A stretch of 11,980 nt of DNA. Source: Alphaproteobacteria bacterium. GTDB lineage: Bacteria; Pseudomonadota; Alphaproteobacteria; JAEULC01. Positions 7,324-11,980 of the stretch are shown here, piece by piece. The stretch lies in assembly GCA_020851015.1 (NCBI GenBank), contig JADZDN010000102.1, positions 1 to 11,980 on the forward strand, written 5' to 3'. The position numbers were made by a program, and so were the translations under genes. Position 1 is the stretch's first letter; the number at the start of each line of letters is the position of its first letter. A model generated the notes under the pieces. It saw nothing but the letters and a program-made list of their open reading frames with translations. It did not search any database and was not told the origin of the DNA.

Positions 7324-7458
7324 GGACAATCCTCGTGCCGACGAACCGAAGCCAGCCTAGCAGACGCGGGGTAGGCAGGGGAGCGCTCTCGGCGGTCGCT
7401 CGGGCGCGGCGGGGCGTGCTAGCGTCGCCGGCATCCGATCGCACACGGGGCCCGGGAC
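7324..7458. promoter_or_regulatory. Divergent promoter region, aldo/keto reductase and TIM-barrel gene
   Basis: These 135 bp separate two head-to-head genes and must carry both promoters. It contains the ribosome binding site of the leftward gene (CGAGGA, complement of 7330-7335), an ACGGGG before the rightward start, and a GTGCTAGCGT stretch around 7417-7426 that may hold a -10-like element. No strong operator palindrome is seen. Confidence 0.3.
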
Positions 7459-8262
7459 ATGAACCGACTTTTGCTGGCGCCGACGACGCTTCCCGCTGCC
7501 GAGCCGCTGGCGTTCATCGACGCAGCCGCAGCGGCCGGATTCGACGGAATCGGGCTGCGCTTGAATGCCTCGCCCGGCATGCCGTTCCATCCCGTCGCCG
7601 GCAACGCGCCGCTGGCCCGCGCGGTCAAGCGGCGGCTGGCCGATCTCGGCTGGAAGGTCCACGACATCCTCAGCTTCTACCTGGAGCCGAATACCGACGT
7701 GGCCGAGTTTGCCGCGCCGCTTGAGCTCGGCGCCGAGCTTGGCGCGCGCTATGCCCTGACGATCGGCGACGATCCGGATTGGTCGCGGATGCAGGGCAAT
7801 TTCGGCCTGCTGTGCGACCGGGCCGCGCCGCTCGGCATCAGCCCGAGCGTGGAATTCGTACCGCGCCGGCTGCTCCGCAATCTCCCGCAGGTATTGCGCC
7901 TGTTCGCCGAGACGGCGCGGCCGAACGTGGCGCTGTGCGTCGATCCGCTGCACGTCACGCGTTCCGGCGCGACCGCGGACGATCTGCGCCGCGTCGACCC
8001 GCGGCTTATCCCGTACACGCAGCTCTGCGACGGGGTGATGGAGCCGGGCGAGCCCGATCCCGACGGGCTGGGGCGCACGGCGCCGGAGCAGCGCCGCATG
8101 CCGGGCGAAGGCGTGCTGCCGCTGCGGGCGATCCTGGCCGCCGTGCCGCAGGGCGTGCCGATCAGCGTCGAGGTCCCCTATGACGAGCAGGCCGGATTGA
8201 CTCCGGCAGCATGGACCAAGCTCGTCGCCGAGAAGACGCGGCGGTTTCTCGCTACTTCTTGA
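7459..8262 (+). CDS. Sugar phosphate isomerase/epimerase-like TIM-barrel protein (AP_endonuc_2 family)
   Basis: This 267-residue protein has the xylose-isomerase-like TIM-barrel pattern: ADLGWKVHDILSFYLEPNTD, LELGAELGARYALTIGDDP, LGISPSVEFVPRR, NVALCVDPLHVTRSG, PYTQLCDGVMEPG, RMPGEGVLPLRAIL and PISVEVPYDE. Likely metal ligands are Glu132, Asp162, Gln188 and Glu238. The third is usually His in a H-L-K-D motif but here the motif is Q-L-C-D. Members isomerise or epimerise sugars or dehydrate 3-dehydroshikimate. The nearby aroQ and aroE genes make the last activity worth considering, but the sequence alone does not settle it. ATG 7459 starts the first barrel strand directly. The gene overlaps the convergent aroQ by 11 nt and is divergent from the aldo/keto reductase. 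Confidence 0.8.
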   Translation: MNRLLLAPTTLPAAEPLAFIDAAAAAGFDGIGLRLNASPGMPFHPVAGNAPLARAVKRRLADLGWKVHDILSFYLEPNTDVAEFAAPLELGAELGARYALTIGDDPDWSRMQGNFGLLCDRAAPLGISPSVEFVPRRLLRNLPQVLRLFAETARPNVALCVDPLHVTRSGATADDLRRVDPRLIPYTQLCDGVMEPGEPDPDGLGRTAPEQRRMPGEGVLPLRAILAAVPQGVPISVEVPYDEQAGLTPAAWTKLVAEKTRRFLATS

Positions 8263-8692
8263 CCAGCTTCCCCATCGCCTCCAGCGCCAGCTCGTAGCCA
8301 TGCGCGCCGAAGCCGCAGATGATGCCCTTCGCCGCCTGCGAAACGAAGGAGTGGTGGCGAAAGGCGTCGCGCCGGTGCGGGTTCGACAAATGCAGCTCGA
8401 TCACCGGGAAATCGCACATCAGCAGCGCGTCCAGGATCGCCACCGAGGTGTGGGTATAGGCCGCGGGGTTGATGACGATGCCGGCGCAGGTCGTGCGCGC
8501 CTCCTGGATCATGGTCACCAGGTCGCCCTCGTGGTTCGACTGCCGCATCTCGACTTCCAGGCCCAGCGCCTTGGCGCGCGCCTGCAGGCGCTTGTCGATG
8601 TCCGCCAGCGTGTCGTGGCCGTAGATATGCGGCTCGCGCACCCCCAGCATGTTGAGGTTGGAGCCGTTCAGGAACAGGATCTTTGCCGGCAT
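8252..8692 (-). CDS. aroQ: Type II 3-dehydroquinate dehydratase
   Basis: This 146-residue enzyme converts 3-dehydroquinate to 3-dehydroshikimate, a step in both the shikimate pathway and quinate catabolism. Type II enzymes are dodecamers of about 145-150 residues, which fits. Key parts are visible: LNGSNLNMLGVREPHIYG with catalytic Tyr24 and Arg19, the NHEGDLV loop, NPAAYTHTSVAILDAL with Asn75 and His81, VIELHLSNPHRRDAFRHHS with His101 and Arg112, and the closing KGIICGFGAHGYELAL. The first motif is normally LNGPNLNLLG; here Pro is Ser and Leu is Met. It is the last gene of the leftward operon, 4 nt behind aroE, and its 3' end overlaps the convergent TIM-barrel gene. Function is firm. Whether its role is biosynthetic or catabolic is open. 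Confidence 0.95.
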   Translation of the reverse strand: MPAKILFLNGSNLNMLGVREPHIYGHDTLADIDKRLQARAKALGLEVEMRQSNHEGDLVTMIQEARTTCAGIVINPAAYTHTSVAILDALLMCDFPVIELHLSNPHRRDAFRHHSFVSQAAKGIICGFGAHGYELALEAMGKLVKK

Positions 8693-8696
8693 CGGG

Positions 8697-9545
8697 TCAC
8701 TTCTTCTTCAGCAGTTCGTCGACGATGATCTGGCGCAGCTCCGGCGTGACATCGGGGCGGATGCCGTACCACAGCTCGAAACCGAACACCGCCTGGTGCA
8801 GCAGCATGCCCAGCCCGTCGGCGATGCGAAGCCCGCGCCGCTCAGCCTTGGCCAGGAGCCCGGTCACCAGCGGCACGTACACGATGTCGTTGACCACGCA
8901 ATCGTCGCGCACCGGCGCAAGCTCGATTTCCAGCTCGGGGTAGCCGGCCATGCCGCAGGAGGTGGCGTTCAGGACCAGCCCGGCGCCCGCGAGCGCGCGC
9001 TGGCGATCCTCCCAGGCGGTGGGCAGCACGCTTGGCCCGAACCGCTGGCGGAATTCCTCGGCCTTGGCCAGCGTGCGGTTGACCAGGTGGATGCGCGGAA
9101 CCTTGCGCTCCACAAGGCCATAGACCACGGCGCGACCCGCCCCGCCGGCGCCGAACACCACGGCGTCCGCAAGCCCCTTGTCCCAGCCCGGCGTGGCGGC
9201 GTCCAGATTGCCGAGAATGCCCAGCACGTCGGTGTTGGTCGACCGCAGCACGCCCTTCGGGTCGAACCACATGGCGTTGGCGGCGCCGATCGCCTTGGCC
9301 CGCGCGTCGGGTTCGCTCAGCGCCATGACCGCCAGCTTGTGCGGCATGGTGACGTTGCAGCCGACATAGCCGCGCCGGGGCATGTCGGCGAGGAAGGCCT
9401 TCAGATCGGCGCTTTTCACCAGTTCGCGCCGGTAGTCGCCGGCGATGCCGTGCTTCCGCAGCCAGTAGCCGTGAATGAGGGGCGAGCGCGACTGCGCCAC
9501 CGGGTCGCCGATCACGCAGGCCATGCGGATATTTTCGTCGGTCAT
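8697..9545 (-). CDS. aroE: Shikimate dehydrogenase (AroE/YdiB family)
   Basis: This 282-residue enzyme reduces 3-dehydroshikimate to shikimate or, in catabolic relatives, oxidises shikimate or quinate. Substrate-binding motifs are intact: SRSPLIHGYW (Ser19, Ser21), NVTMPHK with catalytic Lys70, STNTD with Asp106, and GLGMLLHQAVFGFELW near the C-terminus. The nucleotide-binding loop is GAGGAG (132-137), and NRT (156-158) after the next strand is the usual NADP-favouring motif. The start is ATG at the complement of 9543-9545, with AGGG 5 nt upstream; a longer reading to 9596 would overlap the preceding gene without similarity to the family. Gene spacing is 25 nt to the Gfo/Idh gene and 4 nt to aroQ, so it is in one operon. 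It could be the housekeeping enzyme or a YdiB/QuiA-like paralogue. Confidence 0.92.
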   Translation of the reverse strand: MTDENIRMACVIGDPVAQSRSPLIHGYWLRKHGIAGDYRRELVKSADLKAFLADMPRRGYVGCNVTMPHKLAVMALSEPDARAKAIGAANAMWFDPKGVLRSTNTDVLGILGNLDAATPGWDKGLADAVVFGAGGAGRAVVYGLVERKVPRIHLVNRTLAKAEEFRQRFGPSVLPTAWEDRQRALAGAGLVLNATSCGMAGYPELEIELAPVRDDCVVNDIVYVPLVTGLLAKAERRGLRIADGLGMLLHQAVFGFELWYGIRPDVTPELRQIIVDELLKKK

Positions 9546-9570
9546 GCTTTCCCTTTCCCGATGCCGATGG

Positions 9571-10623
9571 CTAGCCCCGGCGCATGAACTCGTCAATCGC
9601 GACCGGCCGGCCGGCCGCGGCGGATTCGGTGATCGCCATGGTGGCGGCCAGGGTGCGCGCGCCGTCCTCGCCGCTCACCACGGGCCTCGCCTTGCCGTGA
9701 ATGACGGCGGCGAAGTTCCGCATCTGCTCGACATAGGCGTCCGCGGGCGCCACCGGAATCCGCTTTCGCGTCAGCGCGTCGCCCCAATGCTGGCCCGGCT
9801 CGTGCCACCAATGCTCGAGCGACGGCACGCCGAGCGACCCCTTCGTGCCGGTGACCATGTAGCTGTCGCGGCCCTCGTGCGGATAGAAGGGGTTCTCCTG
9901 CGAGCCCCATTCCCAGCTCCAGGGCGTCGAAACCGCGTCCGAAATCGTCAGCGTGCCCAGCGCGCCGCTGGCGAAGCGGATCGCCGCCGCGGCGGCATCC
10001 ACGACCGCGAAGCCGCGCACCCCGTTGGCGGCGAAGGCCTGGACGCTGTCGATCTCGCCGCACATCATGCGCAGGCAGTCGATGTCGTGGATGCCGTTGA
10101 TCAGCACTGTGCCGCCGCCCGCCTGCCGCCGCCAATCGACCTTGTAGTAGTCATCGGGCTTGTGGCTCAGCCACATCGCCACCACGGCAGTGACCCGCCC
10201 GACGCCGCCGCCGCGGATCGTCTCGGCCGCCGCGCGCATGATCGGGTTGTGGCGGCGGTGATGCCCGACCAGGATCGGCACATCGGCGCGCTTGCCGGCC
10301 TCCACAAGCTCGGCCGCCGCGCGCACGGAATCGGCGATCGGCTTCTCGACCAGCACGGGAATCCTGCGTGCGATGCAGGCCAGACCGGCGGTCACGTGAT
10401 GCTGGTTCGGCGTCGCCACGATGGCGCCGTGCGGCCTGGCCTCGTCCAGCATGCGCTGGCAATCGGCGAACCAGGGGATGCCCTTGTCCTTCGCGAAGCC
10501 CTCGGCGGCCGGGGTGGGGTCGGCGATGGCGGCGACCGCATAGGCGGGATCGCCCAGCAAGACCTGCAGGTGGCGGCGGCCGATCATGCCGGCCCCGATC
10601 AAGGCGATGCGCGTGGCGGTCAT
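9571..10623 (-). CDS. Gfo/Idh/MocA family oxidoreductase
   Basis: This 350-residue cytoplasmic dehydrogenase acts on a sugar, polyol or cyclitol with NAD(P). The N-terminal Rossmann domain shows GAGMIG (10-15), Asp35 at the end of strand 2 (suggesting NAD), ATPNQHH and the family signature EKP (93-95). The second domain has WRRQAGGGTVLINGIHDIDCLRMM with the expected catalytic His179, and a closing MRNFAAVIHGKARP segment. Length is normal for the family. GAGGAA (complement of 10631-10636) overlaps the stop codon of the upstream CoA-transferase gene and is 7 nt from the ATG, so the two are translationally linked. Its place between a CoA-transferase and aroE suggests a ring-polyol substrate such as quinate, shikimate or an inositol, which is inference. 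Confidence 0.9.
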   Translation of the reverse strand: MTATRIALIGAGMIGRRHLQVLLGDPAYAVAAIADPTPAAEGFAKDKGIPWFADCQRMLDEARPHGAIVATPNQHHVTAGLACIARRIPVLVEKPIADSVRAAAELVEAGKRADVPILVGHHRRHNPIMRAAAETIRGGGVGRVTAVVAMWLSHKPDDYYKVDWRRQAGGGTVLINGIHDIDCLRMMCGEIDSVQAFAANGVRGFAVVDAAAAAIRFASGALGTLTISDAVSTPWSWEWGSQENPFYPHEGRDSYMVTGTKGSLGVPSLEHWWHEPGQHWGDALTRKRIPVAPADAYVEQMRNFAAVIHGKARPVVSGEDGARTLAATMAITESAAAGRPVAIDEFMRRG

Positions 10624-10634
10624 CCGGTGGTTCC

Positions 10635-11980
10635 TCAGGCGGTGAACAGGCTGGATTGCATCACCTTGGGCGCCGCCGGCATCAGCGGGGCAAAATCCAT
10701 GCGCTCCAACACGTCGCGCCGCAGGTCGATGCCCGGCGCCAACTCGGCCAGCACCATACCCTGGGGCGTCAGGCGGAACACCGCGCGTTCGGTGACATAG
10801 AGCACGGTCTGACCGCGGGCCATGGCGACGCTGCCGGCGAAGGTGATCTGCTCGACTTTCGTGACGAACTTGCGCACCTCGCCCTGCTTGACGATGCGCA
10901 TCGCGCCGTCGCCGGTCGCGATCTCGGTGCCCTTGGTGTCGAAGGTGCCGCAGAACACCACCTTGCGCGCGTTCTGGGCGATGTCGATGAAGCCGCCGGG
11001 TCCGACCGGCAAACCGCCCAGTTTCGACACGTTGACGTTGCCGGCCGCGTCGACCTCGCCGAAACCGAGGAAGGCGATGTCGAGCCCGCCGCCGGAATAG
11101 AAGTCGAACTGCGATGGCGCGTCGATCATGGCGGTGGGATTGCGCGCGAAGCCGAACAGCATGCCGTCGAGCAGATGCCCGCCATAGGTGCCGTGCTCGA
11201 TCGTCTGGTAGTAGCGGTCGACATCGCCGCGCGCCGCCACCAGCTTGGCGACCGCGTCGGGGATGCCGAAGCCGTAGTTCACGACCGCGCCGTCCACCAG
11301 CTCCTGGGCGGCGCGCCGAGCAATCACCTGCCGCAGGCTGAACGGCGCCGGCTTTTCCGGCGGCACCGGGCCACGCTGCTCGCCCGAGAGAGTCGGGTCG
11401 TACTTGATCTCGTAGGTCATGGACTGGTCAGGAGCGACCACCACGGCATCGACAATGGCGCCGGGCACGCGGACATGGCGCGCGGGAATCGAGCCTACCT
11501 CCACCGCCTCGCGCACCTGGGCAATGACCTTGCCGCCCGAGTTGTGGGCGGCAAGCGCGATGGCGTAGATGTCGAGGTTGGCCGGCTCCTGCTGCAGGCT
11601 GATATTGCCGGTGGCGTCGGCCTGCGAGCCGCGGATCAGCGCCACGTTCACCGGGAAAGGCTTGTAGCGCAGCAATTCGCGCCCGGCGACGGTCACGACC
11701 TCGACCAGCTCGTCCTTCGAGCGCTTGTTCAGCCGGCCGCCGTCGAGCCGTGGGTCGACGAAGGTGCCCAGCCCCACATGGGTGAACAGGCCCGGCCGCC
11801 CCGCGCCGATCTCGCGGAAGAGCTGCATCGTCACGCCGCCCGGCAGGATATAGGCCTCGATCTTCTCGTCGCGGGCCAGCGCCTGCATGCGCGGCGACCA
11901 CACCCAGTGCCCGCCGATCACGCGCCTGACCATGCCTTCGTGCGCGAAGCAGTTCATGCCGCGCGTCTTGCGGTCGCCGA
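10635..11980 (-). CDS. Acyl-CoA:acetate/3-ketoacid CoA-transferase, YdiF-like (partial)
   Basis: About 447 residues of a fused alpha-beta family I CoA-transferase are visible; the N-terminal part (about 70-80 residues) lies beyond the right edge, and reading stays open to it (GDRKTRGMNCFAHEG). The motif EGMVRRVIGGHW is followed by IEAYILPGGVTMQLFREIGAG, the YdiF/propionate CoA-transferase pattern. The catalytic Glu is in QTIEHGTYGG (Glu254 counting from the Met at 11957, codon at complement of 11196-11198), matching the E-x-G..GG active site. Later strands FDFYSGGGLDIAFLGFGEVDAAGNVNVSK and FIDIAQNARKVVFCGTF are typical. Such enzymes move CoA between short-chain acids through a glutamyl-CoA intermediate. 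It is the first gene visible in the leftward operon, 11 nt before the Gfo/Idh gene. The true start and promoter are outside the window. Confidence 0.92.
   Translation of the reverse strand, partial: GDRKTRGMNCFAHEGMVRRVIGGHWVWSPRMQALARDEKIEAYILPGGVTMQLFREIGAGRPGLFTHVGLGTFVDPRLDGGRLNKRSKDELVEVVTVAGRELLRYKPFPVNVALIRGSQADATGNISLQQEPANLDIYAIALAAHNSGGKVIAQVREAVEVGSIPARHVRVPGAIVDAVVVAPDQSMTYEIKYDPTLSGEQRGPVPPEKPAPFSLRQVIARRAAQELVDGAVVNYGFGIPDAVAKLVAARGDVDRYYQTIEHGTYGGHLLDGMLFGFARNPTAMIDAPSQFDFYSGGGLDIAFLGFGEVDAAGNVNVSKLGGLPVGPGGFIDIAQNARKVVFCGTFDTKGTEIATGDGAMRIVKQGEVRKFVTKVEQITFAGSVAMARGQTVLYVTERAVFRLTPQGMVLAELAPGIDLRRDVLERMDFAPLMPAAPKVMQSSLFTA

Noticed and set aside
9475..10800. Plus-strand open frame of 441 residues across aroE and the Gfo/Idh gene
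   Set aside because: The product is Arg/His/Ala/Gly-rich without domain pattern and lies opposite two well-conserved enzymes with good ribosome binding sites.
1..11980. tRNA, rRNA, CRISPR repeats, insertion sequences or attachment sites
   Set aside because: Reading both strands gave no direct-repeat array, transposase, terminal inverted repeats or cloverleaf-like sequence; nearly all bases are accounted for by protein genes.

Overview
The window is GC-rich (visibly about two thirds G+C, not computed). It carries densely packed genes of ordinary proteobacterial families and fits a metabolically versatile alphaproteobacterium of the Rhodospirillales type. That placement is inference from base composition, gene families (DUF3775, a COG1067-type Lon-like protease, stand-alone GAF protein, GGT-family acylase) and FNR/FixK-type operator sequences. 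I see no rRNA, tRNA, CRISPR array, insertion sequence or phage gene.

Layout. (1) 1-334, minus: the N-terminal end of a secreted ABC-transporter substrate-binding protein, cut by the window edge. (2) 441-923, plus: a small stand-alone GAF-domain protein. (3) 927-2340, minus: a gamma-glutamyltransferase-family gene that appears broken. The frame changes near 1845-1849, and about 90-110 residues usually present at that point in the family are absent. (4) 2341-2694: a 354-bp intergenic region with one perfect and one near-perfect FNR/FixK-type box upstream of the next gene. (5) 2695-6450, plus: a three-gene stress module made of a Lon-like protease with intact Ser/Lys dyad but degenerate Walker A, a two-domain Usp-like protein overlapping it by 17 nt, and a DUF3775 protein. 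(6) 6457-7323, minus: an aldo/keto reductase, divergent from (7) 7459-8262, plus: a TIM-barrel sugar-phosphate isomerase/epimerase-like protein. (8) 8252 to the right edge, minus: a tight operon read leftwards as CoA-transferase (partial), Gfo/Idh/MocA oxidoreductase, aroE, aroQ.

How the genes work together. The protease/Usp/DUF3775 unit looks like an oxygen- or redox-controlled stress operon, because two FNR-family boxes sit 81-143 bp upstream of its first start codon and the first two genes are translationally coupled. The right-hand operon combines a type II dehydroquinase, a shikimate dehydrogenase, an NAD(P)-dependent Gfo/Idh oxidoreductase and a YdiF-like acyl-CoA:acetate CoA-transferase. 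From memory, E. coli has an analogous neighbourhood (ydiB-aroD-ydiF). With the adjacent TIM-barrel protein, whose fold is shared by 3-dehydroshikimate dehydratases, this may be a quinate/shikimate or related cyclic-polyol catabolic locus rather than only aromatic biosynthesis. That reading is a hypothesis.

I did not find a wholly unknown system. The most distinctive signals are the paired FNR/FixK boxes in front of a Lon-like protease with a damaged P-loop coupled to a Usp-like protein, and the internally deleted GGT gene.
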